From the NCBI GenBank assembly GCA_002344795.1, contig DDUM01000084.1:78784-142783 (forward strand): a stretch of DNA of 64,000 bases, read 5' to 3'. The DNA comes from Flammeovirgaceae bacterium UBA2338 (lineage in GTDB: Bacteria > Bacteroidota > Bacteroidia > Cytophagales > Cyclobacteriaceae). The translations under genes were made by a program, and so were the position numbers. The notes under the pieces were generated by a model. The model was not told the origin of the DNA and did no database searches. It saw nothing but the letters and a program-made list of their open reading frames with translations. Below, piece by piece: positions 24,775 to 33,367 of this stretch. Each line of letters begins with the position of its first letter. The stretch's first letter is position 1.

Positions 24775-27132
24775 ATGTTCATTAAAGGTAAAAAAATACC
24801 ATTCCCTGCAATTACACAAGTTAGCTTCTTCAAGGTCCTTGAATCCTTAGAAAAACTGTCAAAGGATACTGACCCCAATGTGACCCAATTTGCCAGGGCA
24901 CTTTTGAAGGATTGTGAAAAATTTCCTGAATTGAAGGAGGGGATAAGCAGTGAGGAATTTAATCCGAAGCAAGAGATTATTCAGCGGTTATGCCGTACAC
25001 TTTTCCCAGAGGTGCTGCTGACCAATGAAATCAAAGGAATCATGCCGCCTTTTGAATTTAAACCTTTCTATTGCAGCACACGATTTAGCAATATACTTGA
25101 AGCTTCAGAAGAAGATTTAAGTTTTGACCTCAATGATTATACAGAAGATCAGTTGTATATCTTTGGATGTGTGGCCATTTTAGGCAGCTATTATAAATAT
25201 ACCTTCCCTGTGGGGGCCCCAACACTGGTTGACATTCCCAACAAAAAGCAAGGTACTGTTCGCACCTATCGACTTACTATGAATGGCGACCTGTTGGAAA
25301 TAGTGCCTACAGTGCACGCTCCTGAAATTACCATGGAAGATTATGTTGAGTTGCTGGATAATTTTGATAATATAGAATTGTGGAAAAAGAAATTCCCTCC
25401 AAATAGTTGGATCATGAGGGGAATAGCTTTGACAAACTTAATGGATGTGACTATTGATAATGCGTTGTCAACTATTACCTCAAACTTATTAAGCGCAACC
25501 AGTGATGCTCAAAGAAATATTCTGAGAGGCCTGCGTAGTCTTTTTGAAATAAAGGACCTGGAGATCGGTTTTCTTACTTATAAAAATGATTCATTTCTTT
25601 CCCATCAAAAAGAAGGTATGGGAAGTATTTTGTTAAAGGACAAAGAAAGTCTTTCATGCAATGGCAATTTGTGCTCGTATAGTTATGATTTATTAATAGA
25701 TCAAAATAGGCCGCTTATCATTTCAGATGTAGAGCGTTTTGATGCTTTGTCAAAAAGTAAATTATCAAATCTGTTGAAATGCAGAGACGTAGAAAGCTAC
25801 ATAATAGCACCTATCAACCATGAAAATGAATTTTTGGGCTTTATTGAATTGGCATCGTCAAGAAAGTATGATCTAAACGGTGCGTCTCTTCAAAAGTTGG
25901 ATGCCGTAATGCCCATTCTGGGTATTGCGATAAGTAGATTCAAGAGAGAAGATCAGAACAGAATCGAGGCAATAATTCAGCAGGAATGTACTACTATTCA
26001 TCCGTCAGTGAAATGGCGTTTTGAAGAGGAGGCTAGCAAATTTATGGTACCACATAAAAATGATGAACACCCTGTTTTTAATGATATTGTTTTTAGAAAT
26101 GTATATCCAATTTATGGGCAATTGGATATTCGGGGTTCTTCAGAGAAGAGGAATTTGGCGGTACGTGCAGATTTAATTGAACAGCTTAGTATGACCTCAG
26201 ATATATTGAAGTCAGCATTACAAAAAACAAACATGCCAATTTATGAGCAGTTGATTGCTCGTATAGATGAATTTTTGATGGAGCTGGGTGAGCAATTACT
26301 CTCTGGAAGTGAAACGAGAGTAATTGGTTTTTTGGAGTCCGAAATCCATCCAGTACTGGAACAATTAAAAAGGAAAGATCAGGTAACTGCAATGCTTGTC
26401 GAGGATTATCAGAAACGGCTGCATGCAGAGTCAAACTCTATTTATAACCAGCGTAAAAAATATGATCAAAGTGTAAATACGATTAATCAAACATTGGCTT
26501 CACTTTTGGATGAGAAACAGGTAGAGGCACAACGAATGTTTCCTCACTATTTCGAACGATATAAAACAGATGGCGTGGAGTACAATATTTATGTGGGGCA
26601 ATCTATTTCCAGGGATTTGGATTTTGAACCCGTTTACTTACATAACCTTCAGTTGTGGCAATTGATAACTACCTGTGAGTTGGAGCAAAAGTTTGTCGAG
26701 TTGAAAAAAGAAATTAACTCTGATATAGAAATTGCCTCATTGATTCTGGTATACAATACTCCTTTAGCTGTCCACTTCAGGACTGATGAGAAAAAGTTTG
26801 ACGTTGAGGGTGCTTACAATGCCCGATACGAGATTGTAAAAAAGCGCATTGATAAGGCAAATATTAAGGGAACAAAAGAAAGAATAACCGTTCCTGGAAA
26901 AATTGCAATTGTCTATTCAAGTGAGTACGATGAATTGACCTATACCAAATACGTAAAGTATCTTGAGGATAAGGGTTATTTAAAAAAGAATTCAAGGGAG
27001 ATACTGGACGTAGAAAATCTTCAGGGGATCACAGGTTTAAAAGTACTCAGAGTCTCTATAAATTACCATGACAACAACCTTCAAGGAACCTTCGATGTGA
27101 ATAAAATACTTGAGAATTTAGAAAAGAACTAA
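24775..27132 (+). CDS. large GAF-domain protein of unknown function
   Basis: A 785-residue protein without signal peptide or membrane segment. Residues ~240-395 look like a GAF domain (LSATSDAQRNILRGLRSLFEIKDLEIGFLTY; RPLIISDVERFDAL; YIIAPINHENEFLGFIELAS). The N-terminal 230 residues and the C-terminal 300 have no motif I know; residues ~470-600 are helical and charged, with a likely coiled coil. No kinase, cyclase, phosphatase or DNA-binding domain is visible, so it probably acts through a partner. It lies 99 nt after the antiporter gene, which may mean a shared role in ion or nucleotide sensing; that is inference. It overlaps the convergent small gene by 4 nt. Confidence 0.75.
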   Translation: MFIKGKKIPFPAITQVSFFKVLESLEKLSKDTDPNVTQFARALLKDCEKFPELKEGISSEEFNPKQEIIQRLCRTLFPEVLLTNEIKGIMPPFEFKPFYCSTRFSNILEASEEDLSFDLNDYTEDQLYIFGCVAILGSYYKYTFPVGAPTLVDIPNKKQGTVRTYRLTMNGDLLEIVPTVHAPEITMEDYVELLDNFDNIELWKKKFPPNSWIMRGIALTNLMDVTIDNALSTITSNLLSATSDAQRNILRGLRSLFEIKDLEIGFLTYKNDSFLSHQKEGMGSILLKDKESLSCNGNLCSYSYDLLIDQNRPLIISDVERFDALSKSKLSNLLKCRDVESYIIAPINHENEFLGFIELASSRKYDLNGASLQKLDAVMPILGIAISRFKREDQNRIEAIIQQECTTIHPSVKWRFEEEASKFMVPHKNDEHPVFNDIVFRNVYPIYGQLDIRGSSEKRNLAVRADLIEQLSMTSDILKSALQKTNMPIYEQLIARIDEFLMELGEQLLSGSETRVIGFLESEIHPVLEQLKRKDQVTAMLVEDYQKRLHAESNSIYNQRKKYDQSVNTINQTLASLLDEKQVEAQRMFPHYFERYKTDGVEYNIYVGQSISRDLDFEPVYLHNLQLWQLITTCELEQKFVELKKEINSDIEIASLILVYNTPLAVHFRTDEKKFDVEGAYNARYEIVKKRIDKANIKGTKERITVPGKIAIVYSSEYDELTYTKYVKYLEDKGYLKKNSREILDVENLQGITGLKVLRVSINYHDNNLQGTFDVNKILENLEKN

Positions 27133-27317
27133 CTAAGCAGTTTTTCAATCTCAGCCTTAGATTCTGTTACTTCTATATTATCTGATCCACTTGAGTTAAA
27201 GCAAATCAGGCTACCTGACCCTCTTTCAATAATTCTGTAAATTTTTGAAGTGTTGATCAATTCAGACCTTGACTGGTCCTTGGCAAAGGATACCGTGAGT
27301 TCGATAAAAGTTTTCAT
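27129..27317 (-). CDS. small FlbD-like protein
   Basis: A 62-residue cytosolic protein of the pattern FIELTVSF, then INTSKIYRIIERGSGSLICFN and IEVTESKAEIEKLL. This resembles short proteins annotated as FlbD-family or LytTR-like in Bacteroidota: a small beta sheet in which a Thr-Ser-x-Ile-x-x-I segment precedes GSLI and a C-terminal ESxAEI helix. No flagellar genes are present, so a flagellar role is not implied. It overlaps the convergent GAF gene by 4 nt. Confidence 0.55.
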   Translation of the reverse strand: MKTFIELTVSFAKDQSRSELINTSKIYRIIERGSGSLICFNSSGSDNIEVTESKAEIEKLLS

Positions 27318-27396
27318 ATGTTTTATGACGTGGAGTAGATGTGGAATTGTTTATTTCCTAATTTTAATAAATTAATTCTAAATTATCAGTATTGAT

Positions 27397-27822
27397 ATGA
27401 AATGTCCTGTTGATCAAAGCCAGTTAGTGCCAAAAATATACGAGGAGTCTTTTGAGGTAGATGCGTGTCCTGCCTGTGAGGGAGTGTGGCTTGATAAGGG
27501 GGAGCTTAGTAAAATTCAGGGTATTCAAATTAATGATTACAAATCAGAACTGGGTAAAATTCCTGACTATGTGGGAAAGTCTGTTTTAATGGCTAAGTCG
27601 AAAGACGCACCTGCTATAAATTGTCCAGTTTGTGATCGTGAATTGGAAAGACGCGACTACGGTTATGGCTCACAGGTTATGATTGATTCGTGTGTGAACG
27701 GTCATGGAGTATGGTTAGACAAGGGTGAACTAAGAGATCTTGAAGTCTTCTATGAAAAAAGCAGAATGGATACAAGTAAAATGAGACAGGGTTTTTTCAA
27801 AGGTTTGTTGGATTTACTTTAG
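27397..27822 (+). CDS. double zinc-ribbon (zf-TFIIB) protein
   Basis: A 141-residue protein holding two copies of the bacterial TFIIB-like zinc ribbon. Copy one: MKCPVDQSQL, then DACPACEGVWLDKGELSKI. Copy two: INCPVCDRELERR, then DSCVNGHGVWLDKGELRDL. In each, the two metal half-sites are followed by the hallmark GVWLDKGEL. In copy two the second half-site reads SCVNGHG, with a His in place of the usual second Cys. Function is unknown; nucleic-acid or protein binding is the usual guess. It stands alone, with the SDR promoter about 140 nt beyond its stop. Confidence 0.88.
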   Translation: MKCPVDQSQLVPKIYEESFEVDACPACEGVWLDKGELSKIQGIQINDYKSELGKIPDYVGKSVLMAKSKDAPAINCPVCDRELERRDYGYGSQVMIDSCVNGHGVWLDKGELRDLEVFYEKSRMDTSKMRQGFFKGLLDLL

Positions 27823-27959
27823 ATTTTTGTTTTTACTTATTCTTTGTGACCTTTCGTTAAGTTAAAGGATTAACAGTTTTCTATAATTCGTAGAATATTT
27901 TTTTAACTAATCATCGAAAATGACCTCATGTATAGGTTGAGGATTTTTTTGATTGTGTG

Positions 27960-27987
27960 TTTGTCTTCATAAAGCAAACTACCTTTG
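27960..27987 (+). promoter_or_regulatory. promoter for the SDR/SecA-like operon
   Basis: TTTG at 27960-27963 and a perfect -7 box TACCTTTG at 27980-27987, 16-17 nt apart. Transcription would begin near 27994, about 30 nt before the ATG at 28024. One of the best matches in the window to the Bacteroidota consensus. Confidence 0.65.
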
Positions 27988-28023
27988 TGTGAAAATACAG
28001 ATTGACTTAAACAGATAAGCATT

Positions 28024-28740
28024 ATGGCAATTGAAATGAAAACCGCATTGATAACAGGCGGCAGTAAGGGAATTGGATATGGCATTGCAGAGGCTTTGAT
28101 CAAGAAAAGCGTAAAAGTGATGATCACAAGCCGGAATTTAAAAGAGGCTGAGAATGCTGCTGATCAGCTCAATAAATTGGGAGGTGCTGAGGTGATAGGT
28201 ATACAGGCGGATGTCAGAAGCAGAGTTTCAATGGAAAGCGCTGTTTCTATGCTCCTTGATAAATGGGGGCAGCTCGATATTCTCATTGCCAATGCCGGGG
28301 TAGGACTTTTTGGCTCCATCGAAACGCTCACACATGAACAGTGGAATGACACCATTGACACTAATCTTACTGGTGTTTTCAATAGTGTGAAAGCTTCTTT
28401 GGATTCATTAATAAAATCAAAAGGATATATTATTACGATCTCTAGTTTGGCGGGAACCAATTTTTTTGCCGGAGGGTCAGCCTACAATGCGAGTAAGTTT
28501 GGACTTACTGGCTTCACACAATCCATCATGTTGGATTTGCGAAAGCAGGGTGTAAAGGTAAGTACAATTATGCCGGGGTCAGTAGCCACTTATTTCAACA
28601 ATCATACCCCCAATGAGGCTGATAGTTGGAAAATACAAATCGAGGATATTGGGCAATTGGTAGTTGATCTTCTGGAGATGAACCCCAGGGCTTTACCAAG
28701 TAAAGTAGAGATACGTCCTTCCATGCCTCCTGGCGCCTAA
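28024..28740 (+). CDS. short-chain dehydrogenase/reductase
   Basis: A 238-residue classical SDR: TGGSKGIGYGIA binds the nucleotide phosphates, NAGVGLFG follows beta 4, and the catalytic set is the Ser in TISSLAG with Tyr and Lys in YNASKFG. The Arg in TSRNL after beta 2 suggests NADP(H). Length and motifs are closest to 3-oxoacyl-ACP reductase-like enzymes, but the substrate is not defined. ATG 28024 or the in-frame ATG at 28036 could serve as start; the first is 12 nt longer. It is followed after 11 nt by the SecA-like gene in the same transcript. Confidence 0.9.
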   Translation: MAIEMKTALITGGSKGIGYGIAEALIKKSVKVMITSRNLKEAENAADQLNKLGGAEVIGIQADVRSRVSMESAVSMLLDKWGQLDILIANAGVGLFGSIETLTHEQWNDTIDTNLTGVFNSVKASLDSLIKSKGYIITISSLAGTNFFAGGSAYNASKFGLTGFTQSIMLDLRKQGVKVSTIMPGSVATYFNNHTPNEADSWKIQIEDIGQLVVDLLEMNPRALPSKVEIRPSMPPGA

Positions 28741-28751
28741 TCAATACTCCG

Positions 28752-29282
28752 ATGTTTGACTTTTTTAAAAGTAAAATCCCGGAAGTTTCAATTTCAGATC
28801 AGGTTTGGCTGTATCAACAATCCAAATGGAATGCATGTCTTAAAATGGCTGAAGCTAACAGTCAATGTGTTTTTGTAGCATGGTTTCCTAAAACGAAGGC
28901 GGAGCTTTCAAAATTTCTCAAAGAGCAAGGGGTGACCGCATCTGTTATCTCAGCAAGTGACTTAACCTCCTCTGATAATAATGGCCTTCTTATTTTTGTT
29001 GAACATTACCCACTGGCTGAGGTAGAACAAAAGCTTTTTTTGAGGATGAGACTAAACAATGTACCTGTTCTTTCATCATTGGATGAACCTTTGTTTTTTA
29101 TGTTTGGTGGTGAAAAGAGTATTCAGTTGATGAAAAAGATGGGCATGAATGATGATGAAATTGTAAGTCATCCCATGATTACCAAGTCAATACGAAATGC
29201 ACAGCAAAAGATTGCCAGTAAAGTAGAGGTAGAACTAAAGGCAGAATCGCAAGAGGAATGGATAAAGAAAAATTCAAAGTAG
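28752..29282 (+). CDS. stand-alone protein derived from the second nucleotide-binding domain of SecA
   Basis: A 176-residue protein without signal or membrane segments. Its middle and end follow the last part of SecA NBD2: SSLDEPLFFMFGGEKSIQ, then LMKKMGMNDDEIVSHPMITK and SIRNAQQKIAS. These track the SecA pattern of Leu-Glu-Asp-x-Leu-x-x-x-Phe, a lysine-rich helix ending in a Leu/Met-Gly-Met motif, His-Pro, Thr-Lys-x-Ile and Asn-Ala-Gln-x-Lys. Upstream, FVAWFPKTKAELSKFLKEQG matches the preceding strand-helix. The arginine-finger segment of SecA (RGRSGRQGD) is replaced by RMRLNNVPV, so ATP hydrolysis is not expected. It may bind SecA or its partners; this is inference. Co-transcribed with the SDR gene. 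Confidence 0.72.
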   Translation: MFDFFKSKIPEVSISDQVWLYQQSKWNACLKMAEANSQCVFVAWFPKTKAELSKFLKEQGVTASVISASDLTSSDNNGLLIFVEHYPLAEVEQKLFLRMRLNNVPVLSSLDEPLFFMFGGEKSIQLMKKMGMNDDEIVSHPMITKSIRNAQQKIASKVEVELKAESQEEWIKKNSK

Positions 29283-29386
29283 TGTGGATTTATCTCCACA
29301 TATGGGGAAGTCACGGGTTGACTTCATGTCAATTTATTGAATAGGGGTATTAATAACGCGTTCTAAAACCGGCATACTATTCTCTT

Positions 29387-29424
29387 ACTTAGTGTTAATC
29401 AGTATAAACTATTAACAACTAAGT
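29387..29424 (+). repeat. stem-loop ending one base before a start codon
   Basis: ACTTAGTGTTAAT (29387-29399) pairs with ATTAACAACTAAGT (29411-29424): 13 base pairs with one bulged base and an 11-nt loop. The right arm ends one base before the ATG at 29426, so the structure would cover the ribosome-entry site. It could instead be a DNA operator for a dimeric regulator. No T-run follows. Confidence 0.65.
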
Positions 29425-29425
29425 G

Positions 29426-29920
29426 ATGAAAAAACTAATTTCAATATTCGTATTTATAGCAGTAACTGGCGTAGTGATATTGCCTGCTCAAAGCCTTGGA
29501 CAAACTTATAAGACAGCCTTGGGTTTAAAGGTTTGGGGAGATGGTGGTGGAATATCTGTCAAGAATTTTGTGAGCCCAACCCATGCAGTTGAAGGAGTGG
29601 GATATTTTTGGGATCGTGGAGCAAGAATTGTTGGACTTTATGAATTCCATGGAAGAATTGATGGTGCGCCTGGATTAAATTGGTACGTAGGCCCCGGGGC
29701 TCACGTAGGATTTTACAATAAACGTTACTATGATGACCGTTATTTTGATGGGGATGGATCTGGATCATTTATCGGATTAGACGGTGTGTTGGGGCTCGAC
29801 TATAAATTTGATGGTGTACCTATTAACCTATCAATAGATTGGCAGCCATCATTCGAATTTGGCGTAAATCGTGGTTTTATTGGTTCTTGGGAAGGATTGG
29901 TTGTTAGGTACACTCTTTAG
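29426..29920 (+). CDS. small exported protein, probable outer-membrane beta-barrel
   Basis: A 164-residue protein with a signal peptide (KKLISIFVFIAVTGVVILPAQ, cleaved near SLGQ at residue ~27). The mature part is rich in Gly, Tyr, Phe and alternating hydrophobic strands (TYKTALGLKVWG; ISVKNFVS; INLSIDWQPSFEFG) and ends VVRYTL with an aromatic near the C terminus, as in small eight-stranded outer-membrane barrels of Bacteroidota. No enzyme motif is present. ATG 29426 is preferred over GTG 29423. A long stem-loop directly precedes the start, and a terminator follows 50 nt after the stop, so the gene is its own unit. Confidence 0.7.
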   Translation: MKKLISIFVFIAVTGVVILPAQSLGQTYKTALGLKVWGDGGGISVKNFVSPTHAVEGVGYFWDRGARIVGLYEFHGRIDGAPGLNWYVGPGAHVGFYNKRYYDDRYFDGDGSGSFIGLDGVLGLDYKFDGVPINLSIDWQPSFEFGVNRGFIGSWEGLVVRYTL

Positions 29921-29970
29921 ATAGTGATGATCTGATTATTAGTAAGTACGCTTAAAAGCAATGTCCCTGG

Positions 29971-30019
29971 AATACCCCAAAGTATTATTCAATCCTTGGG
30001 GAGTATTTTTTATTTTTTG
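29971..30019 (+). terminator. rho-independent terminator after the barrel gene
   Basis: AATACCCCAA (29971-29980) pairs with TTGGG and GTATT (29996-30007) with a one-base bulge, then a run TTTTTTATTTTTT follows. The stem plus T-run makes a good intrinsic terminator. Confidence 0.7.
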
Positions 30020-30185
30020 TAATCAATAATAATAAACATTGTCATTTGCATTACACTTCCAGTACCCTTGTAAGGTTATATGGATACTCGTACAAAAATC
30101 ATTTTGTGAAGAATTGCGCGTAGTTTAACTTTAAAAATTACTATAGGCTTGCAGATTTTACATTCTTATTGTGCGAAGGAGATTC

Positions 30186-32141
30186 ATGAACCTGCTACTT
30201 ATTGCCACTATATTCTTATTGAGTATTAGTACGTCATTTGGTTTTAGGCAGGCAAGCACAGACTCACTAATGGCCAGATGGCATTTGGTTGAGAATGGTA
30301 CTCTGAAAATGTCGGACAGCCTTAAAGCCCGGTTGCTTCTTGATATCGGAATTGCAGTAAGTTATGATACCCCCGACAGTGCATTCTCCTACTATGATAA
30401 AGCACTTGAACTATCTCAAAATTTCAAAAGCCTAACGGGTGATATTCTGAATATGAAAGGCTACGCCAATTACATTCTGGGTAATTATGATTTGGCCCTT
30501 ATTTTTTTTGTTGATGCACTTGAAATTCATCAATCACTGGCAAATGATATTGGGATTTCAAAAAGCCTCAACAGTATCTCCTTAATTTATGAAACTCAGA
30601 AAAATTATGGCCAGGCCTTACAGTTTCAATGGAGATCAGTCATCCACTCTCTTCGGTCTGGAGATAAAAACAGACTTATTTCCAATTATTTCAACTTATC
30701 CATTATCCATGATCACGCTGGAAATTATGACAGCGCAATATTTTACATTACTAAGTCTCTTGATTTAAGCCTTGAAAACAAAAATCACCACATGTATTCA
30801 ATGGCACTCAACAGAAGAGGTGAGGTATACCTGCATAAGGGAAATTACAGCGAAGCCGAGAAGAGTTATAGGGGAGTGTTGGATAGTGAAAATTATAAAG
30901 ATAGCTGGGAAGATTGCTTTGCTTATGCAGGATTGGCTAAGGTGTATCAAAGGCAAGGTCAATACAATAAAAGTATTGAATATGGGCTAACAAGCCTGGC
31001 TATCGCACGCGAAATGAACTCGAAGTGGGAGATTGCACAAGGTGCTATGGTTCTTTATGAGAATTATAAGGCAAAAAAGGATTTTAGCAGTGCATTACAA
31101 ATGCATGAGTTGTATAAACAGTACAATGACAGTTTGTTCAATGAAAGAAAGGAGAAAGAAATTAATTATCTGCATCTTAGACAAAATGAATTGGAGAAAG
31201 CACAATTGACAAAAGAAAATGCTTTCAACAAAGCGATTATCAAACAGAATTACCTTTGGATTTTATTTTTTGCGGTGCTGGGCATTACACTCATGGTATG
31301 GGGAATAGTTCTAAATAAAAACAACAAGCAAAAACAATTATTGAATAAGCAGCTTCTTAGAAAGAACGAAAGTATTGCGGAAAGAAATCAAATGATAGAA
31401 AAGCAGAATTTAACTTTGAATGAATTAAACGAGAGTAAGAATCAGTTGTTATCTATAATTGGTCATGATATGCGTGGGCCAATTAATAATATCAAAGCTA
31501 TTTTAGAAATCATTAGGAGAGGGGGTCTGTGTGAAGAAGATCAAAAGAAAGTGTTTGATGATTTATATAGAACTACCAATGCGGTGTCAGACACTATGAA
31601 TAATATGTTGTCATGGGCAAGCAGTCAACTTAATGGTATTCAAATTCAATCGAGTCGGATTCAGATCAGTGAAGTTGTTGATAACCTCAAGGAGTTCTAT
31701 AATCAATCCGCTAATGAAAAGGAAATTGTGCTAATTCATCATCGCAATGAAGATGTTTACGCGTGGTTTGATGTTGATCATCTCAAGACTGCATTAAGAA
31801 ATATTTTGAGCAATGCTATAAAGTTTACGAGTAGAAAAGGGAAGATCACCATCAGTTATCAGGAAGAACAAGGATTTGTAAAGCTGGTAATTGCGGATAC
31901 AGGTATCGGCATTGCTAAGGATAGTATTAACGATGTATTCAAATTTCGTGGAAGAAGTAAAAGCATTGGCACTAATAATGAAAAAGGAACAGGGATTGGT
32001 CTTATGTTGTCCAAGGAATTCATTGAAAGTAATGGAGGACAAATAGAAGTAGCCAGTGAATTTGGTGTAGGCACTGAATTTATCCTGACCCTACCAGTAG
32101 CAGACAGGATAACGAATGTGATGAATTCCGTAAGTGCATAG
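30186..32141 (+). CDS. TPR-containing sensor histidine kinase
   Basis: Architecture of the 651 residues: signal peptide (MNLLLIATIFLLSISTSFGF), about 300 periplasmic residues of TPR-type helical repeats (SAFSYYDKALELS; NYDLALIFFVDALEIH; SEAEKSYRGVL; KSIEYGLTSLAIA), one membrane segment (LWILFFAVLGITLMVWGIVL, about 345-367), a coiled coil, then HisKA with the acceptor His in SIIGHDMRGPINNIKAIL and an ATPase domain with ILSNAIKFTS, ADTGIGI and GTGIGLMLSKEF. It should sense a periplasmic signal and phosphorylate an unknown regulator. An in-frame GTG at 30171 exists, but AAGGAG at 30176-30181, four bases before ATG 30186, is a rare clear Shine-Dalgarno site here and decides the start. MadL follows in the same direction 84 nt on. 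Confidence 0.92.
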   Translation: MNLLLIATIFLLSISTSFGFRQASTDSLMARWHLVENGTLKMSDSLKARLLLDIGIAVSYDTPDSAFSYYDKALELSQNFKSLTGDILNMKGYANYILGNYDLALIFFVDALEIHQSLANDIGISKSLNSISLIYETQKNYGQALQFQWRSVIHSLRSGDKNRLISNYFNLSIIHDHAGNYDSAIFYITKSLDLSLENKNHHMYSMALNRRGEVYLHKGNYSEAEKSYRGVLDSENYKDSWEDCFAYAGLAKVYQRQGQYNKSIEYGLTSLAIAREMNSKWEIAQGAMVLYENYKAKKDFSSALQMHELYKQYNDSLFNERKEKEINYLHLRQNELEKAQLTKENAFNKAIIKQNYLWILFFAVLGITLMVWGIVLNKNNKQKQLLNKQLLRKNESIAERNQMIEKQNLTLNELNESKNQLLSIIGHDMRGPINNIKAILEIIRRGGLCEEDQKKVFDDLYRTTNAVSDTMNNMLSWASSQLNGIQIQSSRIQISEVVDNLKEFYNQSANEKEIVLIHHRNEDVYAWFDVDHLKTALRNILSNAIKFTSRKGKITISYQEEQGFVKLVIADTGIGIAKDSINDVFKFRGRSKSIGTNNEKGTGIGLMLSKEFIESNGGQIEVASEFGVGTEFILTLPVADRITNVMNSVSA

Positions 32142-32225
32142 TTAATAGTCAATTACCTATTCAGGTATCAAGTTGCAATACATTTCACAATATCCTAAAT
32201 TGTTGCAATCACCCAACGCTGAAGT

Positions 32226-32615
32226 ATGAAAATTTATGGTGTGGCCATTCTGGCTGCTTGCTTTCTGGCCGGTCAGCTCATTGGGGCTGTTCTTGGTTTT
32301 TGGATGGATATTCCAGGTAATATGGGAGGCGTTGCTTTTGCAATGTTTTTTCTCATCATGCTCAATGAACAGATAAGGAAGCAGGGATATTTTCAAGCGG
32401 AAACGGAAAATGGAATTATGTTTTGGAATGCAATGTACATCCCCATTGTGGTGGCGATGTCGGCTACTCAAAACGTAAAAGCAGCACTGAGTGGGGGGTG
32501 GGTTGCAATAGTTGTTGGCGTACTCGCGACAGGCTTTTGCCTTTTGTTAGTTCCCTTGGTATCAAAAATTGGTGCATCAAAAGAACTAACAGACCCAACT
32601 GATACCACAGTATGA
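32226..32615 (+). CDS. madL: malonate transporter subunit MadL
   Basis: A 129-residue protein with four hydrophobic segments matching MadL, the smaller subunit of the Malonomonas-type Na+/malonate symporter: GVAILAACFLAGQLIGAVLG at the N terminus and FWNAMYIPIVVAMSATQNV in the middle. Its stop overlaps the start of madM (ATGA), the arrangement expected for a two-subunit carrier. No malonate decarboxylase genes (mdc/mad) lie in the window, so the substrate is assigned by family only. Confidence 0.88.
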   Translation: MKIYGVAILAACFLAGQLIGAVLGFWMDIPGNMGGVAFAMFFLIMLNEQIRKQGYFQAETENGIMFWNAMYIPIVVAMSATQNVKAALSGGWVAIVVGVLATGFCLLLVPLVSKIGASKELTDPTDTTV

Positions 32616-33355
32616 ACCTGATTCAAAAAGTAATCAGTGCAAATGATTTCATCTTTGCATTTCTCACAGTGGGTGTGATCATGTACGTGTCTTATTGGCT
32701 GTCCAAAAATATTACAAATAGAAAAATCCCTGGTGCAGCCATTGCAATTGTGGCTGGCCTAGCCCTTGCAGCTCTTGGAGGCGAGAAAGGGATAGCCAAT
32801 ATTCCAATCTTTTCAGGAATGGCATTACTAGGTGGTGCCATGATGCGAGACTTTTCAGTGGTAGCGACTGCCATGGGTGCTAATTATACTGAAATAAAGA
32901 AAGCCGGATTAGCTGGAATTATTTCACTTTTGATTGGTGTCTTTGTAGCATTTTTTGTAGGGGGTACAATTGGTTATACAATGGGCTACACTGCGGTGCA
33001 GGATTTTACCACAATCGGTGCTGGAGCTTGCTCATTTATAGTAGGTCCAATAACAGGATCAGCTATAGGAGCCGGATCAGATGTAATAGCCATTAGCATA
33101 GCCATTGGAGTGGTAAAATCAATAATGATTACGATTGGTACACCCATCATCGCCAAACAGATTGGGCTTGATAACCCACACGCGGCAATGGTATTTGGAG
33201 GCTTGATTGGCACCACCAGTGGAGTAGCAGCAGGCCTTGCTGCAACAGATCCAAAGTTGGTACCTTATGGTGCTCTTACGGCCACCTTTTATACAGGAAT
33301 AGGTGCATTGCTTTGTCCTACAGTCTTTTATTTTATTGTTCAATCTATACTTTAG
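32612..33355 (+). CDS. madM: malonate transporter subunit MadM
   Basis: A 247-residue, strongly hydrophobic protein with seven or eight membrane segments, the larger subunit of the MadLM symporter. Landmarks are PGAAIAIVAGLALAALGG, GAMMRDFSVVATAMGA and VMVFGG-like AAMVFGGLIGTTSGVAAGLAATD. It overlaps madL by 4 nt and is followed after 12 nt by a phospholipase-D-like gene, so the three probably share a transcript. The carrier would bring malonate or a related dicarboxylate in with Na+ or H+. Confidence 0.88.
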   Translation: MNLIQKVISANDFIFAFLTVGVIMYVSYWLSKNITNRKIPGAAIAIVAGLALAALGGEKGIANIPIFSGMALLGGAMMRDFSVVATAMGANYTEIKKAGLAGIISLLIGVFVAFFVGGTIGYTMGYTAVQDFTTIGAGACSFIVGPITGSAIGAGSDVIAISIAIGVVKSIMITIGTPIIAKQIGLDNPHAAMVFGGLIGTTSGVAAGLAATDPKLVPYGALTATFYTGIGALLCPTVFYFIVQSIL

Positions 33356-33367
33356 CGTTTTAATCTA

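Noticed and set aside
27129..27317. Flagellar gene flbD
   Set aside because: The protein only resembles the FlbD fold; there are no flagellar genes and Cytophagales rarely have flagella.
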